Shown here in pieces: positions 1 to 9,205 of a stretch of DNA of 39,748 nt. Source of the stretch: an uncultured Odoribacter sp. (GTDB lineage Bacteria; Bacteroidota; Bacteroidia; Bacteroidales; Marinifilaceae); NCBI GenBank assembly GCA_905193145.1, contig CAJJNP010000007.1, positions 1 to 39,748 of the forward strand, in the 5' to 3' direction. The stretch's first letter is position 1. Each line of letters starts with the position of its first letter. The notes beneath the pieces were generated by a model. That model was given only the letters and a program-made list of their open reading frames with translations. It was not told where the DNA came from and searched no databases. The position numbers and the translations under genes are program-made.

Positions 1-932
1 TAAGTTTCATTTTTTGAAATCATGGCAAAAATTTCAGTTTTACGCATTAATTCTACAACTTTATCTCGAGAGACTTTGCCATACAACACAACATTATCTT
101 CAAGGGAATTTTTTTGTATATAATTTTCCAACTTACACTTTTCAGAACCAACTCCAACAAAACGAACCGAAAAATTTTGTCCAATAAATGCTTTTGCTGC
201 AGCTTTTAATATTTCAGTTGGATATTTACGCGCAATCAATGTTCCTACATATAAAATTGAATTGCATTCCTCAAAATGTTTCCTATATTCATTTTTCATA
301 AGAAATTCTTGCGGAATACCAGAATAACACATAAAATAATTAGACTTAATTTTCACCTTATTTTCAAATTCCCTTTTAATCGCTCTTGAACGATACCCTA
401 TTACATCTATATCATTCAAAAACATATCGCATTCATTTTTATAGATAGTTGCAAAATCACCTATACCATCATGAACCACATAACACAGAGGGACATTAAA
501 ATATTGTTTCAAAAAATGAGCTATTTCCATCTGTGGATTTAACCAATGAAAAGCAATTACATCAGGCCTAAAATGAATACTTTTACAATATTGAACTGTA
601 TTATCTACTGCCTTAGTAATCTCTGTTTTACCATATCTAGAATGTGGACGAAGTTTATGCAATATAAATCTTTTCACTTCAACTCCTTCATTTGTAAACT
701 CTTTTTCTGCTAAAGCATGAGGCGGTATAATAAATCCAACTCTCTTTTCAATTTGCCTTTTGAAATACTTTCCAAACCAATATACAAATTTTGGAAAGGC
801 ACTTTGATAATGCGCGACAACAACTCTACACCCCATTTTTACCCATTCTCGTGTAAAATAATGGACAATTGGAGTATTTGTCGAAAGAGTATCATCCGCT
901 GGATAAAGTGGAGTTAAAATCAAAATGTTCAT
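1..932 (-). CDS. Glycosyltransferase, GT4-like (partial, 3' end outside window)
   Basis: An open frame runs on the minus strand from an ATG at 932 to the window edge (310 codons) with no stop, so the C-terminus is missing. The N-terminus MNILILTPLYPADD is typical of GT-B fold, GT4-family sugar transferases, which begin with a hydrophobic strand and a flexible loop. Later segments such as VVHDGIGDF and a second Rossmann start (SILYVGTLIARKYPTEILKAA) fit the donor-binding half. By family it would add a sugar from a nucleotide donor to the growing lipid-linked capsule repeat unit at the cytoplasmic membrane. It lies 13 bases after the ugd stop, in the same direction, as the last visible gene of the capsule locus. 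Base composition is AT-rich like wzx and wzy. The donor and acceptor cannot be predicted. Confidence 0.8.
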   Translation of the reverse strand, partial: MNILILTPLYPADDTLSTNTPIVHYFTREWVKMGCRVVVAHYQSAFPKFVYWFGKYFKRQIEKRVGFIIPPHALAEKEFTNEGVEVKRFILHKLRPHSRYGKTEITKAVDNTVQYCKSIHFRPDVIAFHWLNPQMEIAHFLKQYFNVPLCYVVHDGIGDFATIYKNECDMFLNDIDVIGYRSRAIKREFENKVKIKSNYFMCYSGIPQEFLMKNEYRKHFEECNSILYVGTLIARKYPTEILKAAAKAFIGQNFSVRFVGVGSEKCKLENYIQKNSLEDNVVLYGKVSRDKVVELMRKTEIFAMISKNET

Positions 933-945
933 AATACTATTTTAC

Positions 946-2274
946 TTAATCTCTTTGGAATATATCTCGTGTATATACTTTTCCCTTGGCATCGTCCAAA
1001 CTGCTATCATAACGGTTGGCAATGATGGCTGCACTCATGGTTTTGAATTTTTCCAAATCATTCACGACTACACTGCCGAAGAAGGAAGTGCCGTCTTCCA
1101 GTGTCGGTTCGTAAATAATAACGGTAGCCCCCTTAGCTTTGATGCGTTTCATCACGCCCTGAATAGAGGACTGACGGAAGTTGTCACTGTTGCTTTTCAT
1201 CGTCAGACGGTAGACTCCAATTACTACCTCTTTTTCCTTGGCTGCATTCCAAAAGCTGTTGGCTCCGTATGCTCCCGCTTTTGCCAATACTTGGTCGGCA
1301 ATAAAATCTTTGCGGGTACGGTTGCTCTCTACAATCGCCGTCATCATGTTCTGTGGGATATCCTGATAGTTTGCTAACAATTGTTTGGTATCCTTCGGCA
1401 GACAATATCCGCCATAACCGAAACTGGGGTTGTTATAGTGACTGCCAATGCGTGGATCCAATCCAACACCCTGAATAATAGCCTGCGAATCCAAACCTTT
1501 TACTTCAGCATACGTATCTAATTCGTTGAAGTAGCTAACACGCAAAGCAAGGTAGGTATTAGCAAACAACTTGACCGCCTCCGCTTCTTTTAAACCCATA
1601 AAAAGGGTCGGGATATCCTCCTTGATGGCTCCCTCCTGCAGCAGAGAGGCAAACAAGTGTGCAGCCTGTTCCAAAGCCGGAATATCCGCGATTGCTTGAA
1701 TGGCTTCGTTTTCCTCTTTGAATTGCTCATCGTTTATAACGGAGGGAATTCCCACTATGATACGACTGGGATAGAGATTGTCATAAAGAGCTTTACTTTC
1801 TCGCAAGAATTCAGGAGAGAATAATAGGTTCAGTTTTTTTACCCCCTTACGAGCATATTTAACGTAAAGGCTACGGCAATACCCCACCGGAATAGTAGAT
1901 TTGATGACCATCACTGCTTCCGGATTAACACTTAATACCAAATCGATTACATCCTCAATGTGATGGGTATCAAAATAGTTCTTGATCGGATCATAGTTTG
2001 TTGGTGCTGCAATTACCACCAAATCTGCATTCCGATAGGCCGATGCTCCATCCAGCGTAGCAGTCAGGTTTAACGGTTTCTCTGCCAAGTATTTTTCGAT
2101 ATACTCGTCTTGAATAGGTGACTGTTTATGATTGATTAATTCAACCTTTTCTGGCACGACATCTACTGCTATCACTGGGTGATTCTGCGACAATAAAGTT
2201 GCAATACTAAGACCGACATAACCGGTTCCTGCTACTGCGATTTTACATTTTTGTACATCAACATTTGCTATCAT
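946..2274 (-). CDS. ugd: UDP-glucose 6-dehydrogenase
   Basis: The 442-residue product should oxidise UDP-glucose to UDP-glucuronate with two NAD+, supplying an acidic sugar for the capsule. The NAD-binding motif GTGYVG is at about residues 17-22. The catalytic cysteine is C291 in [19 protein letters not shown], matching the E. coli Ugd active-site segment almost exactly. The central dimerisation region ([20 protein letters not shown]) and C-terminal UDP-binding region ([14 protein letters not shown]) are also recognisable. It is about 50 residues longer than E. coli Ugd (388); much of the difference is an insert near residues 180-210. It starts at an ATG 12 bases after wzy. Its composition is visibly less AT-rich than the flanking wzy and glycosyltransferase, suggesting a different history within the same operon. 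Confidence 0.95.
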   Translation of the reverse strand: MIANVDVQKCKIAVAGTGYVGLSIATLLSQNHPVIAVDVVPEKVELINHKQSPIQDEYIEKYLAEKPLNLTATLDGASAYRNADLVVIAAPTNYDPIKNYFDTHHIEDVIDLVLSVNPEAVMVIKSTIPVGYCRSLYVKYARKGVKKLNLLFSPEFLRESKALYDNLYPSRIIVGIPSVINDEQFKEENEAIQAIADIPALEQAAHLFASLLQEGAIKEDIPTLFMGLKEAEAVKLFANTYLALRVSYFNELDTYAEVKGLDSQAIIQGVGLDPRIGSHYNNPSFGYGGYCLPKDTKQLLANYQDIPQNMMTAIVESNRTRKDFIADQVLAKAGAYGANSFWNAAKEKEVVIGVYRLTMKSNSDNFRQSSIQGVMKRIKAKGATVIIYEPTLEDGTSFFGSVVVNDLEKFKTMSAAIIANRYDSSLDDAKGKVYTRDIFQRD

Positions 2275-2286
2275 TTCTCAATATAA

Positions 2287-3468
2287 TTATCTACTTTTTT
2301 TACAAACCGACTTATTATGATAAAAATTCCTATACATCTTACTTATATTTCTGTTATAAAATAAAAGCAACCCAAAAAAACTCCATATAACAGGATCTAT
2401 CAAGTAGCTATTTGACAACATTAGAGGAATAAAACTTGAAACAAAAAACAAAACCAAAAGCATCCTTTGTTGCTTATACTTTATTAGTAAATAAGTTTTT
2501 ATTATTCTACGCAACAACAAAAATAAAAATACAATCGAAAGAGGTATACCCCAATTAACAAACAATTCTAGAAACAAATTATGACAATAAGGTTGAATTC
2601 CTTCCAACAAAACCCTATCACTAAAAATACCTAACCCAAAAAATGGATGTTCCAATATAGCTTCTACGGTAATAGAAGTCAAAAAACCACGTCCTGAATC
2701 TTGATCTATTGTTCCTTCCACAAACATATTCAACGTTCTGGAGCTAATTCCCAATCCATCTAAATAATCAATCAAAAAAGGTATAGACAGAACAAACAAA
2801 ATAGACATTCCCAAAACAATAGGGATATAACGCTTGTTGTTACAAAATATGTCGTACATCACATAAGCAAAAATTACTAAAAGCGGTCCTCTCGAACCTA
2901 GGAATAATATTGACAAAGAGGCAAATAAAAATATGATTTTTGAAAATAAAGTTTGTTGTCTATACAAAACCAATGTAGGCAATAATAGTCCATATCCGAA
3001 ACTCATATTATAATTCTCAATAGAAACTATTCCTACAAAAAAACAAATAACATAAATAAATAAAAGTACAATGGTACACCAAGAAATTATTATCAACATC
3101 TTGTTAAAATTCTCATATTTCTCCACCACTCTCATCGCCAACATTGTCGGGATGCAAATTGGAAGCAGAAAACGCACACCCTGAGTCCAAATATACGGTT
3201 CATTATCTGGAAATATAATACTATGTAACAACATAATTAGTAATGCGATTACATATGTAGTTATAGCAAATAATAAATCCCTTTTAAAAATAAAGTAAAA
3301 AGAAATGATAATCGGTATTGCTGAAAATATGACTCTATAAATTGTTGTATTTTCCGGATCCATATGTAATATTCCAATCATACATTGCTGTAAAATAATT
3401 AAAAAAAACTGGATACATACGGCTATAGAAAGAAAAATATCACCTAAACGCGAACTATTTTGTTTCAT
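2287..3468 (-). CDS. Wzy-type polysaccharide polymerase (O-antigen ligase/polymerase-like)
   Basis: The 393-residue protein is almost entirely hydrophobic, with about ten predicted membrane segments and a larger loop near residues 225-300 containing SSRTLNMFVEGTIDQDSGRG and the GLGIFSDRV region. This layout, with an Arg-containing periplasmic loop and an N-x-FLELFVNWG segment, is typical of Wzy/WaaL family proteins. By family it polymerises flipped repeat units on the periplasmic face. Sequence conservation is low in these proteins, so the call rests on topology and context: it overlaps the wzx 3' end by 14 bases and is followed by ugd. It is strongly AT-rich. A ligase rather than a polymerase role cannot be excluded, but a capsule locus needs a polymerase and no other candidate is present. 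Confidence 0.75.
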   Translation of the reverse strand: MKQNSSRLGDIFLSIAVCIQFFLIILQQCMIGILHMDPENTTIYRVIFSAIPIIISFYFIFKRDLLFAITTYVIALLIMLLHSIIFPDNEPYIWTQGVRFLLPICIPTMLAMRVVEKYENFNKMLIIISWCTIVLLFIYVICFFVGIVSIENYNMSFGYGLLLPTLVLYRQQTLFSKIIFLFASLSILFLGSRGPLLVIFAYVMYDIFCNNKRYIPIVLGMSILFVLSIPFLIDYLDGLGISSRTLNMFVEGTIDQDSGRGFLTSITVEAILEHPFFGLGIFSDRVLLEGIQPYCHNLFLELFVNWGIPLSIVFLFLLLRRIIKTYLLIKYKQQRMLLVLFFVSSFIPLMLSNSYLIDPVIWSFFGLLLFYNRNISKMYRNFYHNKSVCKKSR

Positions 3469-4756
3469 GTTTTCTCAAAAATTTGTATGTAATAAACAAA
3501 ATACCCAAATATATCACAGATGTAATAACACCTGATATAGCCACTAGTTTTGCTCCACTTTCATCATCATAAATATTTAATAATACAACCATTAGTATTA
3601 AACCAACCACATCTCTCATTAAACGAAGAGAAAATAAAGACCAATTAAATCCTTTCGCTATAAATTCAGACTGAAAAACTTGCGAACAAGCTGAAAATAT
3701 AGTTGAAAACACACAATAATTAAGAACTATCGACATCGAAATAAATGAAGGACCGTAAAATTTAGAAATAAAATCCGCACTAAAATAAATCAACAAAAAA
3801 GGTAATAAGGTCGATAACAAATTTACTAAAAGCATTCTATTAATTATTTTTGAATGCTTTGTTTCATCACTAACAGAACTACTCAAATAAGACAATACCA
3901 CATTATAAAGTAAACCAGGTATAAAAAGTATGATAGCATTCCATTGTGCTGCCGCAGAATAAATACCCAATTCACCCATATTTGAATATTTCACCAACAG
4001 TATAGGAGAAAGCCAACTAACAACCGCATAAGATAATTCCTGTAAAGCAACAGGAAATGAAAATCTTAGCAGTTTCTTATATAATGTATTATTCTTAACC
4101 TTGGAATAATCCTTACATATATTTTTAAGAGCTAAATAATTCAAAACAGTATTTGATATTTGCGACAAAGCTAACGAAGCCAAAGCTCCTTTTAGCTGAA
4201 AATAATAAGCAAAAGGCAATGCTGTCACAAGCATAATCCCTCCTGAAATGACATTATTTTTAGCGATTATCTTAAATTCTTTAAAACCAGCCAATATACC
4301 GTTTATAGTTGTTAGTAATGCTCTTACAATTGCAATAAATCCCAATACTTGAAATACTAATTTCAGAGAAGGAGCATCAAGATAATCTGCGACATAAGAA
4401 GCAGAGAATATCAACAATAATGCTAAAAACGAGCTCGAAACCAAAGTAATGATTAAAGAAGCTTTCGTAATGGCATAAACATTTTCCCTATTACTAATTA
4501 TATAATCTGCAACAAATTTAGTGGATGTATATCCCAAACCAAATGTTGAAAATGCAGCAATAGTAAACATAGTTGTTTTTACCAATCCATATTCTCCATA
4601 TAAATCCTTTCCCAAAAATCTTGCAATCAGTATTCCTGATAACAAAAGCAATCCATAACCTATCCCATTACCAAAAACTGCCCAAAATGAATCTTTGAAC
4701 ATTTTACTTTGCCTAAGATTTAAAATAAACTTATTATTAACGAAATTCATATACAT
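3455..4756 (-). CDS. Wzx-type polysaccharide flippase (MATE-like/oligosaccharide flippase)
   Basis: The 433-residue membrane protein has about twelve hydrophobic segments. Its N-terminal block (FGNGIGYGLLLLSGILIARFLGKDLYGEYG) has the LYGEYGLVKT signature of polysaccharide flippases of the MOP superfamily. It should move undecaprenyl-linked repeat units from the cytoplasmic to the periplasmic face for polymerisation by the downstream Wzy. Two ATGs lie six bases apart (4756 and 4750); either could be used. The gene overlaps wzy by 14 bases, implying translational coupling. It follows a 366-base gap containing a gene remnant and no recognisable TAnnTTTG promoter, so it probably depends on read-through from the upstream capsule genes. 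AT-rich composition suggests exchange of this glycan module between strains. Confidence 0.87.
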   Translation of the reverse strand: MYMNFVNNKFILNLRQSKMFKDSFWAVFGNGIGYGLLLLSGILIARFLGKDLYGEYGLVKTTMFTIAAFSTFGLGYTSTKFVADYIISNRENVYAITKASLIITLVSSSFLALLLIFSASYVADYLDAPSLKLVFQVLGFIAIVRALLTTINGILAGFKEFKIIAKNNVISGGIMLVTALPFAYYFQLKGALASLALSQISNTVLNYLALKNICKDYSKVKNNTLYKKLLRFSFPVALQELSYAVVSWLSPILLVKYSNMGELGIYSAAAQWNAIILFIPGLLYNVVLSYLSSSVSDETKHSKIINRMLLVNLLSTLLPFLLIYFSADFISKFYGPSFISMSIVLNYCVFSTIFSACSQVFQSEFIAKGFNWSLFSLRLMRDVVGLILMVVLLNIYDDESGAKLVAISGVITSVIYLGILFITYKFLRKHETK

Positions 4757-5122
4757 CCAATTAAAAATACACCCATAATGTTTTATTCAACAAGTTTTCG
4801 AATCTTCATTAGCAATGGCATATATGTAATCTATTTTTATGTCACAATACTTTTTTAAGTATGCTTATACACATCACCAAACTGATATTCTATAAAAATT
4901 ATCTGAAACACATTTCCATCACGATATCCCAAGAATACATGATTATTATTGCAACTGAGTTTTAAAAAAAGATTTCATACTTTCTTTTGTGATGATTGTA
5001 CCCCTATCATGCGGTAATGCATCTGTCCACGGACGCTCAGAGTGAGTACGATTCATTAATCCAATGGCGGAAAACTCTCTATATTATACCTTCTCGCACA
5101 CTGTCAAAATAAAAACATTCTA
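4757..5122. other. 366-base intergenic region between wzx and the Rpn-like gene
   Basis: This stretch has no intact gene. Bases 4946-5083 hold the C-terminal remnant of a Panacea-like protein (listed separately). The rest (4757-4945) is AT-rich and I see no convincing TAnnTTTG promoter, terminator or RNA gene in it. It marks the boundary between the capsule regulation/export genes and the AT-rich glycan-specific genes. Confidence 0.6.
4946..5083 (-). pseudogene. C-terminal remnant of a Panacea (DUF4065/SocA-like) protein
   Basis: On the minus strand about 45 codons remain open between a TAA and the stop at 4946-4948. They read like the end of a Panacea-domain protein: AIGLMNRTHSERPWTDAL followed by a GTIITKESMKSFF tail. 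The family signature is a TH-x-E-x-PW motif followed by an acidic/hydrophobic segment and a final (Y/F)F. No upstream part is in frame; the Rpn-like gene ends 40 bases beyond it. Panacea domains are known as antitoxin-like modules and are also found in phage-associated proteins. This is too short to be functional, so I call it a decayed fragment. The alternative is a small independent 36-residue protein starting at the ATG at 5056. Confidence 0.5.
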
Positions 5123-6019
5123 TCACAAACTTTCTATTTCTTCTATTGAAAGACCGGTCGCTTGAGAAATGATAGATACATCCACTCCCAATTGCTTGAA
5201 ATTTCTGGCATTTTCTATATTCTTCAAATGCTCTCCTTTCTCCATGCCTTTCTCCATGCCTTTCTCATACCCCCTATCGTATCCTACGGCTTCGCCTTTT
5301 ATCTGGACCGTTTTCATCACACTGTACCAATCACGGTAATTTTTCAACGATTCTTCGTAATTCATACGTTCCTGCGGATTAAAACGGGCAATTTCCGCCT
5401 GCTCGAACAGATGATGAAAAACTTTCTCACGAAGTACTGCCGGACGTTCCATCAGAGAAGCAAGATGCTTGATGGCATAAAGCCATTTTTCAAACATGGA
5501 ATCCAGCTCATTCTCTGACTTCTGGAATTTAGGCATTTCCAGATAAATATAAGTCAATTTGTCATAAAACACCTTTTGAGTATGTGTGTCTACCAATTTC
5601 ACCTCATGGTGGTAGTAATTAGGATCGTCATCATCAAAAGAAAAATTCAAAATACCGATTGTATAAACAGCATTCAGCCGATAATCCCAATGCCCTTTTA
5701 CTGCCTGATCTCTAATGGGGAATGTAGAATAAAAGATGCTACGGTCTTTAAAATATTGCTGATCCGCTTTCTGCATCTCAACCAAAATTCGCTGACCGTC
5801 CTCTGTTTCACAATACACATCAAAAACAGCCTTGCGGTCAAACTCCTGAGAACCCAAATTCTCCGTATTGATATACTTCAAATTTTTGATTCGCTCTTTA
5901 CCTTGAAGCAAAGCATTCAGGAAACTGAGCAACAAATCCTTATTCACCTCCGTACCGAACAGCTTCTTAAAAGCAAAATCGGTATAGAAATTCACATATC
6001 GTTCGTGTAATTCTAACAT
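5123..6019 (-). CDS. Rpn-family recombination-promoting nuclease / PD-(D/E)XK nuclease-transposase-like protein
   Basis: The product has 298 residues from the ATG at 6019; an in-frame TTG at 6028 is a less likely start. The N-terminal half contains the PD-(D/E)XK core seen in Rpn/PDDEXK_2 proteins: FTDFAFKKLFG-like opening (residues 11-21), then D67 in VFDVYC and E81-x-Q83 in LVEMQ, spaced as in the family. Rpn proteins are DNA endonucleases linked to RecA-independent recombination and, in some cases, phage defence. The C-terminus (about 240-265) has short repeats of the form GYDRGYEKGMEKGMEKGE, encoded by 12-base tandem repeats. It begins 14 bases after the upstream phosphatase gene, so it is probably co-transcribed with the capsule operon although it is not a glycan gene. 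Its role here is unknown; it may be a selfish passenger. Confidence 0.85.
   Translation of the reverse strand: MLELHERYVNFYTDFAFKKLFGTEVNKDLLLSFLNALLQGKERIKNLKYINTENLGSQEFDRKAVFDVYCETEDGQRILVEMQKADQQYFKDRSIFYSTFPIRDQAVKGHWDYRLNAVYTIGILNFSFDDDDPNYYHHEVKLVDTHTQKVFYDKLTYIYLEMPKFQKSENELDSMFEKWLYAIKHLASLMERPAVLREKVFHHLFEQAEIARFNPQERMNYEESLKNYRDWYSVMKTVQIKGEAVGYDRGYEKGMEKGMEKGEHLKNIENARNFKQLGVDVSIISQATGLSIEEIESL
5235..5270 (-). repeat. 12-base tandem repeat coding for GMEK units in the Rpn-like protein
   Basis: Two perfect 12-base units (plus-strand cctttctccatg at 5235-5246 and 5247-5258) are followed by a third diverged unit to 5270. Each encodes the four residues GMEK on the minus strand. Length changes by slippage would stay in frame, altering the number of C-terminal repeats rather than truncating the protein. 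Confidence 0.8.
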
Positions 6020-6033
6020 AACATTCAAATTTA

Positions 6034-6756
6034 TCAGGATATAGAATTGCTACTTTGAATTTCCAACAATTTTTCCAACTCTTTCTCCGGTAATTTCGCA
6101 TCCAGCAAGGAAGCAAAGAATCGGTGGGTATGGGTGTCGTTGCCCATGCAGGTGTACATGCCGGCTTTCAGCAGTTGCTGTGCTTTTTTCTGTACCCGCT
6201 CGCCATACATGCCGACGAGAGCTGGGATATTCAGTTGGAATTTAATGTCCCGGTCTTTCAGTTCTTGGTAATCCCGCTCGTCCATATAGACATATCGCTC
6301 GGGATGCGCCAACAGGGGATGATAGCCTTTTGCCTGAATGCGTTTCAACATGCCTTTCAAATCCATGGGCGGATTGAAATAGGAGGTCTCTACCAACAGG
6401 TGATTTCCTTCTTCACCGATGGGTAATAAGTCGTTTGCTTCCAGACGCTCCTCAAAAAGGGCATCCAGCATGTGCTCGGCAGCCAAGTGCAACTTGATAT
6501 TCCCTTTGTATGCCTGCTGCAACTCGCCAAAGCGTTCGCGCAACTGCGCCGGCGTATTGGGAATATCCTCCATGATGTGGGGAGTCAGCCAAACCGTACG
6601 GATGCCCGCCTCTTCATAGAGGCAAAGGGTTTTCAACGATTCATCCAACGTCTTGATACCGTCGTCCACACCCGGCAGGAGGTGGCAGTGCCATTCCGTA
6701 AAACCCTGAAAAATGCCGCTCTCCCGAAGAGAGCGACGTTTAGGAAAGAACCACAT
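6034..6756 (-). CDS. Capsule tyrosine-protein phosphatase, PHP family (CpsB/YwqE-like)
   Basis: The 240-residue protein carries the PHP-domain metal-binding pattern: EWHCHLLPGVDDG near residues 21-33 (H-x-H and D-D), LTPHIM (about 57-62), a mid-protein Glu in ETSYFNPP, LLAHPERY (about 148-155), and the terminal GNDTHTH. CpsB/YwqE enzymes are metal-dependent phosphatases that remove phosphate from the tyrosine-rich tail of the cognate autokinase, controlling capsule assembly cycles. It sits immediately downstream of the wzc-like kinase with a 5-base gap, in keeping with that role. Length matches the family (about 240-255). It is followed, unusually, by an Rpn-like nuclease gene instead of sugar-transfer genes. 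Confidence 0.9.
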   Translation of the reverse strand: MWFFPKRRSLRESGIFQGFTEWHCHLLPGVDDGIKTLDESLKTLCLYEEAGIRTVWLTPHIMEDIPNTPAQLRERFGELQQAYKGNIKLHLAAEHMLDALFEERLEANDLLPIGEEGNHLLVETSYFNPPMDLKGMLKRIQAKGYHPLLAHPERYVYMDERDYQELKDRDIKFQLNIPALVGMYGERVQKKAQQLLKAGMYTCMGNDTHTHRFFASLLDAKLPEKELEKLLEIQSSNSIS

Positions 6757-6761
6757 GTCTA

Positions 6762-9182
6762 TTATTTGTCGTCTGAACTGTAATAGGATTTATTTCCGTA
6801 ACCATAATGGTAGCCGTATTTGTAACCGTAACGTCCACCGGCAGAGACGGTGCCGTTCAGTATCAGCGCCATGTTGGGGTATTTCTTTTCGTTGTAGAGT
6901 TTTTTCAACTCCGGCAACATGCTGCGTTCCAACAAGCCGGCACGCACCACAAAGAGGGAACGGTCGGCATACTGGCTCAATATCTGGGTGTCTGCCACCA
7001 GTTCAATCGGCGGACAGTCGATAAAGATGTAGTCGTAACGCTCTTTGCAGGTCTCTATCAGTTGCCCCAAACGCTCGGAGAACAGCAGTTCTGTCGGATT
7101 GGGCGGCATGGTTCCCATCGGAATGACATCCAAGGATTTCTGTTCCGGGAAGGGATAGATTATCTCTTCCAGTTTGTTGACCCAACCGCTCAAGTAATCA
7201 CTCAAACCGATTTTCGGAGAGCCGATGTAAGCGGAGGCACTGCCTCGACGCGAGTCTCCGTCTATGCACAATATCCGCTTGCCTTTCAAAGCCAAACTGA
7301 TGGAGAGGTTGGTAACCAGGAAGGATTTACCGCTACCCGGATTGAAGGAGGTGATGATGATTACCTCGCATTTTTTGTCTTTCTGACGCATGAATTCCAG
7401 GTTGGTACGCATCACCCGGAAGGCTTCGTTGACGATGCTGCGACTGCCCTGCTTCACCACAACTACGGGCTGTTCGTCCTGACGGCTCGTTTTCCGGAAG
7501 GGACATTTCCGTTTGGACTCGCCCACCTGAGGTATTTCGCCCACAAATGGCACCGGTGTTCCCTCCAAATCCTTACGACCCCGCACTTTGGTATTTACCA
7601 TTTCAAGCAGGTAGATGATGCCGACCGGTATCGCCAAGCCCAACATCAGGGCTGCCAACAATACGATATTCCGCTTGGGCTCTACCGGTATCCGGCTGCC
7701 GTGCGGAGGGGTGATGATGCGGGTGTTGTAAGCCGTAAATGCCTGCGACAATTCGTTTTCTTCCCGTTTCTGCAAAAGGAAGAGATACAATGCCTCCTTC
7801 ACCTTCTGCTGACGCTCCACCGAGAGCAGGTATTTCGCCTGGGTCGGACTCGCCGCTATGCGGGAGGTATTCTGATCCGCCGTCTTCTGCAGGCTGCGGA
7901 GCTGTTCGTTCAATATCACCACCTGGTTGTCCAAAGAGGAGATGATGGACTGACGCATCGCCACCAGTGCCTGGTCCATATCGATGACCAAGGGGTTCTG
8001 CTCGCTACTGTTTGCCACCAGGTTGTTGCGCTGCAACATCTTAGTGTTGTATTCCGTAATCTGCTGACCGACATTGCCATTCTCTATCACCGAATTGGCA
8101 GGTAACAGCTGGTTGCGGTTTTTCGCATCCACCAGATACTGTTTGATGTATTGGGTCATGTAGAGCTGGTTGTTAACATCCAGCATCTCCGCACTCAGTT
8201 TGCTGCTCTCGTTCAGGTAGAGCGTAGAGGCTGCCTTTTCGTCCACCAGCAGGTTTTCGCTCCGGTATTTGGAGATGTTTTTATCCACGCTTCCCAACTC
8301 CCGCTCAATTACCCGCAGACGCTCGTTGATAAAGAGGGAGGTGCTCACAGCAATCTGGTTTTTGTCCTTCACCCAGTTTTCGTTGTAGATGGTAATCAAC
8401 ATATCCAACACATCGTCCGCCCGGGCAATGGAGTTGTCCTGAAAAGCCAGATTGATAGCAGTTGCCTTTTTGTCTGCCAACATCACAGACAGTCTTTTGG
8501 TATAAGACATCACCGCCCCATAAAGGGAGGAGCGGGAAACAACCAGGTTGTACTCTTCGCCCGGCACAAATGCCGCTGCGGGACTGATAATCAGCTTGCC
8601 CAAAGGAGTAGTGAGGGTGTCCAACAGACGGCCCGTTATTTTTTCATCATCCAGCTCCACCTCTTCGCCTTTTTCCATCAGCGTCATTTCCGAGAGGGTC
8701 ACTGTACTGTCGGCTGCCACCTGCAACTCAAAACCGGCTGAATTTTCGTCCGAAAAATCCAGCATCGTCACCACCACCGGCAAACTCTTGCCGTATGCCA
8801 CCCGATTGTGGAACATGCCCGGAGTAAAATAGTTCATCTCCAACTGCAAGCGCTTGACCACCTCCGTCATCAATGCCGGAGATTTAAAGGCTATGATTTC
8901 GTTATCGACATTGCTGGAAGATTTAAACAAACCCATATCCGAAAAGGCATCCATTTCGGAGGAGATGCCTCCCCCCTGTTTGTCGTCCTTGATCAACACC
9001 GTTGCCGAACGACTGAAGACACTCGGCGTACGCAACAAGTAAAAAAATGCCAAGCCCATCACCACCACCACGGAAACGACAAACCAACGCCATTTCTGCA
9101 GACACTGGTGCAACAAATCCATCAGATTGAGCCCCTCTTCTTCCTGGCTCGGCAGATGATTCATTTCGATATTATTATCCAT
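6762..9182 (-). CDS. wzc: Polysaccharide co-polymerase / BY-kinase (Wzc-like)
   Basis: The 806-residue protein joins a Wzz-type chain-length region with a bacterial tyrosine kinase. There is an N-terminal membrane segment near residues 34-52, a long periplasmic coiled-coil region, and a second membrane segment near 505-525 (IVLLAALMLGLAIPVGIIYLL). The cytoplasmic kinase follows: Walker A NPGSGKS (about 613-620), Walker A' CIDGDSRR, and Walker B DYIFIDCPP. The C-terminus ends in a tyrosine cluster (GRYGYKYGYHYGYG, then SYY), the autophosphorylation tail. It should control polymer length and export with Wza, cycling its phosphorylation against the downstream PHP phosphatase. It lies 23 bases after wza, clearly in the same operon. 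Its GC content is higher than that of the wzx-wzy block, fitting the conserved part of the locus. Confidence 0.95.
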   Translation of the reverse strand: MDNNIEMNHLPSQEEEGLNLMDLLHQCLQKWRWFVVSVVVVMGLAFFYLLRTPSVFSRSATVLIKDDKQGGGISSEMDAFSDMGLFKSSSNVDNEIIAFKSPALMTEVVKRLQLEMNYFTPGMFHNRVAYGKSLPVVVTMLDFSDENSAGFELQVAADSTVTLSEMTLMEKGEEVELDDEKITGRLLDTLTTPLGKLIISPAAAFVPGEEYNLVVSRSSLYGAVMSYTKRLSVMLADKKATAINLAFQDNSIARADDVLDMLITIYNENWVKDKNQIAVSTSLFINERLRVIERELGSVDKNISKYRSENLLVDEKAASTLYLNESSKLSAEMLDVNNQLYMTQYIKQYLVDAKNRNQLLPANSVIENGNVGQQITEYNTKMLQRNNLVANSSEQNPLVIDMDQALVAMRQSIISSLDNQVVILNEQLRSLQKTADQNTSRIAASPTQAKYLLSVERQQKVKEALYLFLLQKREENELSQAFTAYNTRIITPPHGSRIPVEPKRNIVLLAALMLGLAIPVGIIYLLEMVNTKVRGRKDLEGTPVPFVGEIPQVGESKRKCPFRKTSRQDEQPVVVVKQGSRSIVNEAFRVMRTNLEFMRQKDKKCEVIIITSFNPGSGKSFLVTNLSISLALKGKRILCIDGDSRRGSASAYIGSPKIGLSDYLSGWVNKLEEIIYPFPEQKSLDVIPMGTMPPNPTELLFSERLGQLIETCKERYDYIFIDCPPIELVADTQILSQYADRSLFVVRAGLLERSMLPELKKLYNEKKYPNMALILNGTVSAGGRYGYKYGYHYGYGNKSYYSSDDK

Positions 9183-9205
9183 CGTTTATTCCTTTAAAAA
9201 CAGTA

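Noticed and set aside
5123..6019. Complete insertion sequence around the Rpn-like gene
   Set aside because: No terminal inverted repeats or target-site duplication could be found on either side, so I list only the gene.
7739..8741. Long plus-strand open frames opposite wzc and wza
   Set aside because: They are antisense shadows of well-supported minus-strand genes; they show no domain pattern and have implausible compositions rich in His, Gln and Arg.
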